Assembly (NCBI GenBank): GCA_910579055.1 | Contig: CAJTSU010000033.1 | Location: 11,834 to 26,809 of the forward strand | Length of the DNA: 14,976 bases | From: an uncultured Mailhella sp. | GTDB taxonomy: Bacteria > Desulfobacterota > Desulfovibrionia > Desulfovibrionales > Desulfovibrionaceae | Direction of reading: 5' to 3' | Part shown: piece by piece, positions 1 through 7,096 of the stretch | How positions within the stretch are numbered: the stretch's first letter is position 1 | How the letters are laid out: each line of letters opens with the position of its first letter | Translations under genes and position numbers: made by a program | The notes under the pieces: generated by a model | What the model was told of the DNA's origin: nothing | Databases searched by the model: none | What the model saw: only the letters and a program-made list of their open reading frames with translations

Positions 1-1
1 C

Positions 2-187
2 AACATTCCTGACTGTCCGGCTCCAGAGCGCCCCGCGCTGCCTGCCCTGAACGGGGCGGAGCCGTTGGACAGCCCCGCCAACGCGGAGGCGCTCATGATC
101 CGGGACGATGTCATCAGGACATATATCAACGGCCTGCTGTCGGCTCTGCGCTGCTGTCAGGCCCGGAGGAATCATGGGAGCGACTGA
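2..187 (+). CDS. Spanin-like lysis protein, C-terminal part (5' end outside window)
   Basis: An open frame enters from the left edge and ends at the TGA at 185-187, giving 61 residues with no start in the window. The visible part begins NIPDCPAPERPALPAL, a proline- and cysteine-containing stretch, and continues with an RDDVIRTYINGLLSALRCC-like helix. This pattern resembles the C-terminal ends of Rz/Rz1-type proteins found just before the terminase genes in Mu-like prophages; these join inner and outer membrane at lysis. The assignment rests on this pattern and position only. The gene overlaps the next one by 14 nt, as is common in this operon. The signal peptide or lipobox, which would settle the class, lies outside the window. 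Confidence 0.6.
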   Translation, partial: NIPDCPAPERPALPALNGAEPLDSPANAEALMIRDDVIRTYINGLLSALRCCQARRNHGSD

Positions 188-548
188 GATTTCCGCCGCA
201 TGGTCAGCGGCGCAACCCGTCATCGAGGCGCTGATCGCGCTCGGCCTGCCGGGGGTTGTCCTCATGCTGGCCGCCATTCCCGCGCTGGTGGTTGCCCTGG
301 CCTTTGTCATGAACTACCGGCACGCCAAAAAGATGGAAGCCGTTCTTGAGGCGTACCGGAAGGACACCCGGATAATCCTGGACGAAATGGGCGCAAAGCA
401 TGCGGAAGTGACCGAATTTTACCGCAAGAACGTCAGCCTCGTAAAAAACTACGAGCGCATGACGGATCTGCTCCAGACGCTTGTCATCAACAACACGCGG
501 GCGATGGAGCATTTGTCCACCATTATTGAACACCGGAGCATATCATGA
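174..548 (+). CDS. Membrane-anchored coiled-coil phage protein (Mu gp25 / DUF2730-like position)
   Basis: Codes for 124 residues from the ATG at 174, which has GGAGG four bases upstream; an upstream in-frame start at 108 has no SD and would add an unnatural N-terminus. Residues about 15-45 form one hydrophobic membrane helix (ALIALGLPGVVLMLAAIPAL). The rest is charged and predicted helical, probably a coiled coil. Mu and its relatives carry a similar small membrane plus coiled-coil protein (gp25, DUF2730) between lysis and terminase genes; its role is unknown. A lysis accessory role is possible. The stop overlaps the next start as ATGA, which points to translational coupling. Confidence 0.6.
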   Translation: MGATEISAAWSAAQPVIEALIALGLPGVVLMLAAIPALVVALAFVMNYRHAKKMEAVLEAYRKDTRIILDEMGAKHAEVTEFYRKNVSLVKNYERMTDLLQTLVINNTRAMEHLSTIIEHRSIS

Positions 549-787
549 GCGAACGCGCGGAATACATGAGACAGCGGGAGGATCTGCTCCTGCGCCGCAG
601 GAACATCGAAACCGAGGTGCGCAGCCATCGTGATTCCATCCGGGCGGCGCTGCCTCTGGCCGGGGACGCGCAGGATATCGAGGGCGAATACGTCATGCGC
701 CTTGCCATCACGATGAACGAGCGCCTTGCGGAACTGCGGGGCGTGAACCGCAAGATTGCGATCCTTGAACGTGAACTGGGCCTGTAG
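545..787 (+). CDS. Small helical coiled-coil phage protein (Mu gp26-like position)
   Basis: Codes for 80 residues that are almost entirely charged helix, with many Arg, Glu and Leu in heptad-like spacing (for example RAEYMRQREDLLLRRRNIET). It starts inside the stop codon of the preceding gene (ATGA overlap) and ends 15 nt before the small terminase. Genes of this size and type sit directly upstream of the terminase small subunit in Mu-like phages and are usually unnamed. No enzymatic motif is visible. It is probably a structural or packaging accessory protein, but that is inferred from position alone. Confidence 0.55.
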   Translation: MSERAEYMRQREDLLLRRRNIETEVRSHRDSIRAALPLAGDAQDIEGEYVMRLAITMNERLAELRGVNRKIAILERELGL

Positions 788-802
788 ACAACCGGGGGCG
801 GC

Positions 803-1402
803 ATGGGCAGGGAACACAAGCCTGAAACCGTATGGCGCGCGCAGGAACTTTACTGCGTGGATCGGCTGTCGTTTGCGCGGGTGGCCGAGATCGTGGGCGC
901 GTCGCCGACAACGCTCAAGGCGTGGGCGCGGAAGTTTCACTGGGCCGCGAAGCGTGAGGAGATCGCGCGGGCGGAGAGCGAGATACGGGTAAACATCATC
1001 CGCAGCCGGAAGGCGGCGCTGGAGCAGCTTCTGGCCGCATCGGAACCGAAGGAGGCCGCGCCGATGGCCTTTGCCGTCGCCAGCCTGGAAAACCTCGCGC
1101 TCAAGCGGGAGGAGCTGGCGGCGGCGGGGAAGATTCCCGGCGTGAGCAGAACCGCGCGGCGGAAGATTGTTTCCAGAGAGGACGCCATCGCCGCCCTGCG
1201 GGATGCTGTGGAGGAAAAGATCAATCATGCGCTGGGTGATCCCGGGGCCATCAGTTCCGCTTCGGTGCAGGATATCAAGCGCTGCCTTGAGCTTGTCGGG
1301 GAGCTGGAGGCCGGGCTGCCCAAGGAAGCGGAAGACGCGCGGAACAAGGCTCTTTCGCCTGAAAACGCAAAGGCCATCCGGGAAATTCTCGGAACGGGCT
1401 AG
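803..1402 (+). CDS. Terminase small subunit (Mu gp27-like / DUF1804 or DUF3486 type)
   Basis: Codes for 199 residues. The N-terminal part (about residues 10-50) reads as a helix-turn-helix: RLSFARVAEIVGASPTTLK followed by AWARKFHW, the layout of terminase small subunits that bind the packaging site. The rest is helical and charged, fitting an oligomerisation region. It lies nine bases before the large terminase, whose SD (AGGAGG, 1401-1406) overlaps this gene's TAG. It should recognise prophage DNA and direct the large subunit for headful packaging. The exact Pfam family cannot be chosen by eye. Confidence 0.75.
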   Translation: MGREHKPETVWRAQELYCVDRLSFARVAEIVGASPTTLKAWARKFHWAAKREEIARAESEIRVNIIRSRKAALEQLLAASEPKEAAPMAFAVASLENLALKREELAAAGKIPGVSRTARRKIVSREDAIAALRDAVEEKINHALGDPGAISSASVQDIKRCLELVGELEAGLPKEAEDARNKALSPENAKAIREILGTG

Positions 1403-1411
1403 GAGGCCATT

Positions 1412-2887
1412 ATGGATTTGGGCGACGTGCTTCTGCCGTATCAGAAGAAATGGCTGGAAGACAGGGCGCAGGTCAAGGTGGTGGAAAAGTCCCGCCGCAT
1501 CGGTCTGACCTGGGCGCAGGCGCTGGACGATGTGTTGAAAGCCGCGACATCGGGGCGGGACGGCATGGATGTGCTGTACATTTCCTTCAATCAGGACATG
1601 ACGCGGGAATATATTGATACCTGCGCCGACTGGGCGAAGAAGCTGCAGGTTGTGGCCGGACAGATCAATGAAGATGTTTTCCGGGACGGGGACGAACGGG
1701 AGATCAAGGCGTTCCGCATCGATTTTGCCAGCGGGCACAAGATACTTGCCCTGTCGAACCGCCCTTCCAACTTGCGCGGCAAGCAGGGGCGCGTCATCAT
1801 TGACGAAGCGGCCTTTGTGGATGATCTGCCGGAGCTTTTGAAAGCCGCCCTTGCCCTGCTCATGTGGGGTGGGCAGGTCATCGTCATTTCCACGCACAAC
1901 GGGGCGGACAATCCGTTCAACGAGCTGATCCGAGATGTACGCGCCGGGAATCTTCCCTACAGTCTCCACCGCATCACGCTGGATGACGCTCTGGCCGGAG
2001 GGCTGTACCGCCGTATCTGTCAGGTAACGAAAAGAGAATGGACGCCGGAAGCGGAAGAAGGCTGGCGCGCCGATCTTGTCAAAACGTATGGCGACGGCGC
2101 GGACGAGGAGCTTTTCTGCATTCCCCGCCAGTCATCCGGAGCCTATCTGACCGCCGCCATGATCGAAGCGTGTATGCAGCCCGTTCCTGTGCTGACGTGG
2201 ACGCCTCCGGCTGACAATTTTGTGGACTGGCCCCTGCCCGTGGCGGAGACGTACACAAAGGGCTGGATTGCGGAGCATCTTTCCCCGCTGCTGGCGGAAC
2301 TGCCCAAAGCGCAGGCGCATTTCTGCGGCGTGGACTTCGGGCGCTCCGGTGACCTGTCGGTGTTCTGGCCGGTGACAGAACAGCGGGATCTGCGTCTGGT
2401 GCCGCCCTTTGTGCTGGAGCTGCGCAACTGCCCGCACAGGACGCAGCAGCAGATTCTCTTTGCCATACTGGACAAACTGCCGCACTTCTCCGGCATTTCC
2501 CTGGACGCCAGAGGCAACGGATCGGCGCTGGCCGAAGCCGTCCGGCAGGAATACGGCCCGGAGCTGGTGCGGGAGGTCATGATTTCCGAAGGCTGGTACA
2601 GGGAAACCATGCCGCTGCTCAAGGCCGGGATTGAGGACAGGACGCTGATCCTGCCCAGGGATTCAGGGATTATGACGGATTTCCGCTCCCTGCGCGTGGT
2701 GAAGGGCGTGGCCCGTGTGCCGGAGCAGCGCACGAAAGACAAGGCGGACAGGGGCGGCGGCAGGCATGGCGACTCCGCCGTGGCCTGCGCCATGATGCTG
2801 GATGCGCGGAAGGAGCTGGGGAGCGTCGAGCCGTGGGAGTATGAGGGCGTCAGCTTTCCGGGGATCGACCTGAACGGATGGATGTAA
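1412..2887 (+). CDS. Terminase large subunit (Mu gp28-like)
   Basis: Codes for 491 residues and powers DNA packaging. The N-terminal ATPase half shows a Walker A-like motif KSRRIGLT (residues 26-33), a Walker B VIIDEAAF with D131 and E132, and a coupling motif VISTHNG. The C-terminal nuclease half has an RNase H-like acidic set: GVDFGRSGD (D308), LDARGNG (D365) and HGDSAVA (D454). Together these give cutting and translocation of DNA into the prohead. The start is fixed by AGGAGG five bases upstream. All expected catalytic residues are present, so the enzyme looks intact. In this prophage the portal that it should dock to is separated from it by a low-GC insertion (2900-3740). Confidence 0.92.
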   Translation: MDLGDVLLPYQKKWLEDRAQVKVVEKSRRIGLTWAQALDDVLKAATSGRDGMDVLYISFNQDMTREYIDTCADWAKKLQVVAGQINEDVFRDGDEREIKAFRIDFASGHKILALSNRPSNLRGKQGRVIIDEAAFVDDLPELLKAALALLMWGGQVIVISTHNGADNPFNELIRDVRAGNLPYSLHRITLDDALAGGLYRRICQVTKREWTPEAEEGWRADLVKTYGDGADEELFCIPRQSSGAYLTAAMIEACMQPVPVLTWTPPADNFVDWPLPVAETYTKGWIAEHLSPLLAELPKAQAHFCGVDFGRSGDLSVFWPVTEQRDLRLVPPFVLELRNCPHRTQQQILFAILDKLPHFSGISLDARGNGSALAEAVRQEYGPELVREVMISEGWYRETMPLLKAGIEDRTLILPRDSGIMTDFRSLRVVKGVARVPEQRTKDKADRGGGRHGDSAVACAMMLDARKELGSVEPWEYEGVSFPGIDLNGWM

Positions 2888-2899
2888 AGGGGAAACAGG

Positions 2900-3097
2900 A
2901 TGGAAATGAAAAGAGAAAAGTTCCTGCAATGTCGCAATGAGATTATGGACGTGTTGAAAAAGTATGGGGCGGAAGGTTCGACACAAACCCGCATCCTCGC
3001 TTCCGCCCTGAATGAACATCTTAATCCAAGTGGATTTCAGGTGAAGCTGCTCGTGTCGGGTCTACCAGCTTCTGATGAAGGGAATGGTAAAAATTAG
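2900..3097 (+). CDS. Small protein of unknown function, probably with a replaced 3' end
   Basis: Codes for 65 residues, 12 nt after the terminase stop, with a GGGG SD seven bases upstream. The first 40 or so residues form a natural amphipathic helix pair (EIMDVLKKYGAEGSTQTRIL). The last 25 residues are encoded antisense to the 3' end of the gene at 3021-3236 and look unlike a folded protein. This suggests that arrival of the minus-strand gene cut the original C-terminus. Base composition is clearly lower in GC than the terminase before it. The motif DVLKK also occurs as EVLKK in the small protein at 3399, so the two may be distant relatives. Function unknown. Confidence 0.45.
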   Translation: MEMKREKFLQCRNEIMDVLKKYGAEGSTQTRILASALNEHLNPSGFQVKLLVSGLPASDEGNGKN

Positions 3098-3236
3098 CAA
3101 ACTGGGAGGTAAGTTTTTCCCTCTGCGCGACTCTGATAAGATTGTCTTCTTCGATACTGATTTCCGGGAACGGCACTTTCTGAAACAGTTCCAATGCCAC
3201 GGGTAACAGTACTTCATAAGGAATTTTGTCAGCCAT
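3021..3236 (-). CDS. Antisense cargo (moron) protein, unknown function
   Basis: Codes for 71 residues on the strand opposite to the head genes. The SD AGGAG (plus positions 3245-3249) is eight bases from the ATG and lies inside the leader stem described separately. The protein begins MADKIPYEVLLPVALELF and is mostly helical, with no signal peptide or membrane segment. Its N-terminus can be aligned loosely with that of the larger antisense protein at 7376-7849 (both have Ile-x-Tyr-Glu, then a hydrophobic helix ending in Leu and a Pro), so it may be a short relative. Lower GC than its neighbours points to recent acquisition. It converges on the gene at 2900 with a 77-nt overlap. Confidence 0.5.
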   Translation of the reverse strand: MADKIPYEVLLPVALELFQKVPFPEISIEEDNLIRVAQREKLTSQFANFYHSLHQKLVDPTRAASPEIHLD

Positions 3237-3313
3237 GTTTCCGGCTCCTGTGATGCCCTGAACGGTTCAGGGGCTATGGTTGGTGAATAGCTTGGTCTAT
3301 CACGGTGAGCCGG
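3237..3313 (-). promoter_or_regulatory. Structured 5' leader that sequesters the SD, copy A
   Basis: Read on the minus strand, a 5' arm CCGGCTC (3313-3307) can pair with GAGCCGG (3247-3241), and the SD AGGAG overlaps that 3' arm. Inside lie a GTGATAGA block (3303-3296), an ATTCACC block (3288-3282) whose TCAC can pair with GTGA, and a perfect hairpin CCCTGAA-ccg-TTCAGGG (3272-3256). The same parts in the same order occur before the antisense gene at 7849. The layout suggests a cis-acting RNA that controls translation; a protein-binding inverted repeat is the alternative. I do not recognise it as a known riboswitch class. Confidence 0.55.
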
Positions 3314-3398
3314 AATCTTTCAACAAACTTGGTTTCTTTGATTTTCAGGCGTAATTTCTGTCAGAATTGACACACAGGCAAAAGAAGGAAGCCCATAC

Positions 3399-3662
3399 AT
3401 GAAATACGGTGCACTCAATGCGATGGATGAAGAATATGCCCGGCGGTGTTGCGGGGATATTCTGGAGGTGTTGAAAAAACTGGAACGGTGTCAGCCCGGT
3501 TCAGGGCTTCCAGCCGGAGGCGGCGACCTTCTCTGCAAAATAAAGGCTCTTGAACTGTGCGTTCATGCCATGTCCGAGTTCATGGCGGAAGAGCATTTCA
3601 CTGTAACCGTCCAGCTTCATGACAAGGTGGAACTCACTGGCCGCACATGGCTGCCGGAGTAA
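3399..3662 (+). CDS. Small hypothetical protein before the portal
   Basis: Codes for 87 residues with AAGGAA eight bases upstream of the ATG. It is mostly helical with five cysteines (YARRCCGDILEV, DLLCKIKALELC) and ends in a short beta-like segment (HFTVTVQLHDKVELTG). No family is recognised. It sits between the antisense cargo gene and the hairpin that precedes the portal gene, so its mRNA would run straight into that terminator. Lower GC than the portal gene. It may be cargo or a minor accessory gene of this phage group. Confidence 0.5.
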   Translation: MKYGALNAMDEEYARRCCGDILEVLKKLERCQPGSGLPAGGGDLLCKIKALELCVHAMSEFMAEEHFTVTVQLHDKVELTGRTWLPE

Positions 3663-3697
3663 ATTCTTCGCACAGCCCGCGCCCTTTCCGGGCAGAG

Positions 3698-3740
3698 CCT
3701 CCGTTTTTCTGTCACACTGGCGGAAAAACGGAGGTTTTTT
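3698..3740 (+). terminator. Rho-independent terminator carrying the portal gene's SD
   Basis: CCTCCGTTTTTC (3698-3709) pairs perfectly with GAAAAACGGAGG (3723-3734); the inner TGTCA and TGGCG extend the stem with wobble pairs to a CAC triloop. Six T residues follow (3735-3740). The 3' arm ends in ACGGAGG, which is the SD for the portal ATG at 3743, eight bases away. A shorter hairpin (GCCC/GGGC, 3681-3693) precedes it. A related copy lies at 7097-7140. So one structure can both stop transcription and hide the ribosome site. Confidence 0.75.
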
Positions 3741-3742
3741 GT

Positions 3743-5302
3743 ATGGCGGAAGGAATTTACGCGCCGGACGGAACATTCATCCCCTTCAGCGGCGTCGACC
3801 TCGGCACGGAGCTTGCCACGCGACAGAATGCCGGGCTGACGCTCGGCGAGATCACGGGCTGGCTTGACGTTCTGCCCGATCCCGATCCCGTGCTGCGCAA
3901 GCGCCATGATGACGCATCGATCCTTGGGGATCTTTCCGCCGACGATCAGGTGACCACCACCATGCTCGCCCGGAAAAATCGTGCGCTGAACTGCCCGCAC
4001 TTTTCCTTCCGGGCCGGAGCGCCGGAAGGGGAATCCCCCACGCCGGAGGCGGAGGAGCTGTACCGCCGCTTCCGGCAAGATCTGGAGCGGGCCAACCTGC
4101 GGAGCATCATCAGCGGGATTCTCGATGCGCCCTTCTGGGGGATTTCGCCGCTGGAACTCATCTGGCGGCGCGGCGGGGACTGGTGGCATCTCGTGGATAT
4201 CGTACCGCGCCCGGCGCACTGGTTCGGGTTCGACCAGCACAACAGCCCGCTGTTTGTGGGCGCATGGGGAACGCTGGCGGCGGAGCCGATCCCCCTGCCG
4301 CCGGGGAAGTTTGTCATTGTCAGTCATCACGCCACCTACGACAACCCCTACGGGCTGCGCCTGCTCTCGCGCTGCCTGTGGCCCGTGGCCTTCAAGCGGG
4401 GCGGGCTGCAATTTTACGCGAAATTCGTGGAACGCCACGGGATGCCGTGGGTGATAGGCGAAGCCTCGGCAGGCGCGGAACGCCCGGATAAACGGGATAT
4501 GGCGCGGGATCTGGCCCGTATGGTGCAGGACTGCGTCGCGGTCGTCCCGCACGGCTCGAATGTCCAGCTCTTGAGCGCCGGGCAGACGCAGGGGGCCATC
4601 CACGAGGATTTCCTGTCCCGGCAGGATCGGGCCATCAGCAAGGTTCTCATGGGGCAGACGCTGACCGTGGAAACGGACGGAAAGAATTCGCTTGCCGCGA
4701 CGGAGGCCCACAAGGATGTGGCCGACGACATCGCCCAGGCGGACAAGGCGATGGTCACGGACGCATGGAATGAAATCGCGTGGCTTTACGCGCAGGTCAA
4801 CGCCGGGCCGGGCGTGCTGGCTCCGCTGGCCGGATACGACGAGCCGAAAGACCTGAAATCCCGCGCGGAACTGGACAAGCTGCTCAAGGAAATCGGCGTG
4901 AGTTTCACGGCGGAACACTTCATGGAGAACTACGACCTGAAGCCCACGGAGTTCACCGTTTCCGCGCAGCCTCCGGAGCTTTCCGGCCCGGCCCTGAATT
5001 TCGCCGCGCGGCGGGCCGGGCATCAGGAAGACGCTCTTGTGGAACGCGCGCAGAAAAATCTGGATACGGCCATCAAAAAGATGCTTCCCGACGCGCTCAC
5101 GTCCAGCCGGGAATTTGTCGCGGAAGTTGAGAACGCGATCCGGAAGGCGGAGAGCTTTGACGATTTGCAGGATGCGCTGGTGGAACTGCTCTCTCCTTCC
5201 ATGACGCCGGACGCGCTGGAGAGCTTTCTTGCCCGCGCGATGACGGCTGCGGCGGGGCACGGCGCGGCCTCGGTACAGGCGGAGGATGAAGAGGATGGCT
5301 AG
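3743..5302 (+). CDS. Portal protein (Mu gp29-like, DUF935)
   Basis: Codes for 519 residues, close to the size of Mu gp29. The start is the ATG at 3743, with GGAGG in the terminator stem upstream; earlier in-frame codons run through that hairpin and are unlikely. Features typical of the DUF935 portal family are GLTLGEITGWL near the N-terminus, the DAPFWGISPLELIW core, a PRPAHWFGFD segment, a conserved NPYGLRLLSRCLWPV helix, and GMPWVIGEA followed by the MGQTLTVETDG stretch. The protein should form the dodecameric ring through which DNA enters and leaves the head and on which the terminase docks. Its 3' end overlaps the MuF gene. Confidence 0.9.
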   Translation: MAEGIYAPDGTFIPFSGVDLGTELATRQNAGLTLGEITGWLDVLPDPDPVLRKRHDDASILGDLSADDQVTTTMLARKNRALNCPHFSFRAGAPEGESPTPEAEELYRRFRQDLERANLRSIISGILDAPFWGISPLELIWRRGGDWWHLVDIVPRPAHWFGFDQHNSPLFVGAWGTLAAEPIPLPPGKFVIVSHHATYDNPYGLRLLSRCLWPVAFKRGGLQFYAKFVERHGMPWVIGEASAGAERPDKRDMARDLARMVQDCVAVVPHGSNVQLLSAGQTQGAIHEDFLSRQDRAISKVLMGQTLTVETDGKNSLAATEAHKDVADDIAQADKAMVTDAWNEIAWLYAQVNAGPGVLAPLAGYDEPKDLKSRAELDKLLKEIGVSFTAEHFMENYDLKPTEFTVSAQPPELSGPALNFAARRAGHQEDALVERAQKNLDTAIKKMLPDALTSSREFVAEVENAIRKAESFDDLQDALVELLSPSMTPDALESFLARAMTAAAGHGAASVQAEDEEDG

Positions 5303-6755
5303 GAAAAGGCCGCACTTTGACCTGCCGGAGCCGGAACTCATCATGGAAGGCGTCACCCCCGACGCGGCCCTGGAGTTCTGGCAGTGGCGGGCGAAGCTGA
5401 CGGATGAAGAGGCGAAGGCTCTCGGAGAAGGCGCAAGATGCCGCGCCTTCTACGTTTCCGGGCTGGCACGGCATGATCTCGTCATGCTTGTGAGCGACGG
5501 CATGGAGGAGGCCCTGAAAAACGGCGAGACGCTGGAGGGCTTCAAGGAGCGCATCGCGGAGGCCATCAGGACGCAGGGCTGGCACGATTACCGGGTGGAA
5601 AACATCTTTCGCACCAACATGCAGACCGCCTATGCCGCCGGGCGTTACAAAAAGATGCAGGCGGTCAAGAAGTCCCGCCCCTACTGGCAGTACATGGCAA
5701 TTATGGACAGGCGGGTGCGTCCTTCCCATGCCATCCTGAACGGCATGGTCTATCCCGCCGATCACGAGTTCTGGAAAACGAACTACCCGCCCAACGGCTT
5801 CCGCTGCCGCTGCGGGGTGCGGTCGCTTTCCGCGCGGCAGGTGAAAAGGATGGGGCTGGAGGTTCGGAAGGACATGCCCGGCCCCGGCGTGTGGACTGAC
5901 CCGAAGACCGAATATGAATACTTTGTGCATTTTCCCGGCGCGGACAAGGGCTTCAGGAACAATCCGGGCAGGGACTGGGTGGAATCCGGGCTGGATCTGA
6001 AAAAGTCCCCGGATGTGAACAAAAAAGCCTGGGAAAAACTGCGCGGCCCGGCATCCAGACGCCCCGCGCCTGTCACAACGGATGCGGAGCTTGCCGAGGC
6101 CATCAGGCGGCGATGCAGTCAATTTGCCGCTGATACGGGAATCCGCAAGGTGATAACGGAAAGCGGCATGGACGGTTTCATGGCCACAGACAGCAAGGGA
6201 ACCCTGCGGCTCAACTTCAGGACATATCCGCCCCTGAACAATTTCAACCCGCTGCGGGATCTCAGAAGCGGCTGGAACAAGCTGGCGCGGGGGAAAACGC
6301 TGACCTTCAATGAAGAATACGCCTTTGAATCCCTGTGGCATGAGCTAATCCACAACAGGCAGAAGCCCGGCAATCTGGGCAGGGGCGAAACTCCTCAGCG
6401 GCTTGTCATGGAGATATTCACGCAGTGGACGGCAAGGCGCACCTATCCGCGCCTGCTGGAGGCGCTGGGCGGCAAGGCCGCGCATCAGGCGGCGATCCTG
6501 AAAAAGGGGTACGGCTATGGAGACGAGATCAGGAATTTTGATCGCCTGCTGAAAGCCCTGGGCATAGATGACAAGGCCCTGCTTCCGGAGATGCAGCGCA
6601 TCATGGCCACGGTGTCGCGTGCGGATTATGATAGCGAACTGAAGGAACTGCTTGCGGAAATGTCGGGCAGGGAGTTTATGCGGGTGGCATACGCACTGAA
6701 TAATATTGGTGACGAGAGCTTTGAAAAAGTCCTAGTCCTCACGGAGCTCATATAA
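5295..6755 (+). CDS. MuF (gpF) head morphogenesis protein with C-terminal zincin-like extension
   Basis: Codes for 486 residues from the ATG at 5295, which has GGAGG nine bases upstream; the ATG at 5286 directly abuts that SD and is less likely. The N-terminal half (about 1-200) is the phage Mu F domain, with TNMQTAYAAGRY, MDRRVRPSHAILNG and the NGFRCRCGVRSLS signature. After about residue 250 there is an extra domain with HELIH at 349-353 and Glu373 twenty residues further on, the layout of gluzincin metallopeptidases. MuF proteins often carry variable C-terminal effector domains that can be ejected with the DNA. The role here, host attack or capsid processing, is inferred. It overlaps the portal gene by 8 nt and the antisense gene at 6732 by 24 nt. 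Confidence 0.88.
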   Translation: MARKRPHFDLPEPELIMEGVTPDAALEFWQWRAKLTDEEAKALGEGARCRAFYVSGLARHDLVMLVSDGMEEALKNGETLEGFKERIAEAIRTQGWHDYRVENIFRTNMQTAYAAGRYKKMQAVKKSRPYWQYMAIMDRRVRPSHAILNGMVYPADHEFWKTNYPPNGFRCRCGVRSLSARQVKRMGLEVRKDMPGPGVWTDPKTEYEYFVHFPGADKGFRNNPGRDWVESGLDLKKSPDVNKKAWEKLRGPASRRPAPVTTDAELAEAIRRRCSQFAADTGIRKVITESGMDGFMATDSKGTLRLNFRTYPPLNNFNPLRDLRSGWNKLARGKTLTFNEEYAFESLWHELIHNRQKPGNLGRGETPQRLVMEIFTQWTARRTYPRLLEALGGKAAHQAAILKKGYGYGDEIRNFDRLLKALGIDDKALLPEMQRIMATVSRADYDSELKELLAEMSGREFMRVAYALNNIGDESFEKVLVLTELI

Positions 6756-6986
6756 GGTAATGGCAACGCTCAGGCGTCTGCTCTCGCTCTTAATCTGTTT
6801 CCGGTATTGCTCCGCTTTTTCCTTATCCCCACGTCCCCAATACAGGTAGACCAGGCGGGCCAGATTGTCGTCCGGATATTCTTTCAGGCGTTGGCGGTCA
6901 TGCTCAAGCCATTCGGGAACCTTTACCGCTGTAGGGAACTGCTTCGCAATCTCTTCCGGCGTGGCAATGTCAAAGAAGTATTCCAT
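6732..6986 (-). CDS. Small TPR-like antisense protein, possible immunity or cargo gene
   Basis: Codes for 84 residues. GGAGGAG (plus 6991-6997) lies four bases before the ATG, and a sigma70-like promoter lies just upstream. Residues about 38-66 (DNLARLVYLYWGRGDKEKAE and on to a Lys/Gln-rich end) match the spacing of one tetratricopeptide helix pair, which suggests protein binding. The N-terminus is acidic with no signal peptide. It is convergent with the MuF gene and starts from its own promoter, so it could be made in the lysogen while head genes are off. That would suit an immunity protein for the MuF extension, but this is a hypothesis. No family was recognised. Confidence 0.6.
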   Translation of the reverse strand: MEYFFDIATPEEIAKQFPTAVKVPEWLEHDRQRLKEYPDDNLARLVYLYWGRGDKEKAEQYRKQIKSESRRLSVAITLYELRED

Positions 6987-7003
6987 AACGCTCCTCCATC
7001 TCC

Positions 7004-7032
7004 ATGATGGGCGTCTTGCGGACGCGCGTCAA
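7004..7032 (-). promoter_or_regulatory. Sigma70-like promoter for the antisense gene at 6732-6986
   Basis: On the minus strand TTGACG (7032-7027) is followed by exactly 17 bp and CATCAT (7009-7004), five and four matches to the consensus hexamers. Transcription would begin near 6997, leaving a leader of about 11 nt that contains the SD. The -35 region overlaps a perfect 10-bp palindrome GACGCGCGTC (7021-7030), a possible operator. Call based on sequence only. Confidence 0.4.
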
Positions 7033-7096
7033 GGAAGACCTGTTCGATATGAGGGCATGAAAATAGTTTGCGAGGTTCGCGCCCTTTCCGGGCAAG

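Noticed and set aside
449..1969. Long minus-strand open frame of 506 codons
   Set aside because: It lies antisense to the small and large terminase genes, has no SD, and its Arg/His/Pro-rich translation is typical of GC-rich shadow frames.
3305..3330. TTGAAA/TTGAAT plus GATAGA in both leaders as a shared promoter
   Set aside because: Spacings are 16 and 15 bp and GATAGA matches the -10 consensus poorly, so the RNA structure explanation fits better.
3367..3395. TTGACA box upstream of the gene at 3399 as a promoter
   Set aside because: No -10-like hexamer at 16-18 bp spacing; the sequence there is AGCCCA.
3617..5356. Long minus-strand open frame opposite the portal gene
   Set aside because: The portal protein on the + strand is clearly recognisable; the antisense translation is Arg/Pro/His-rich with no domain.
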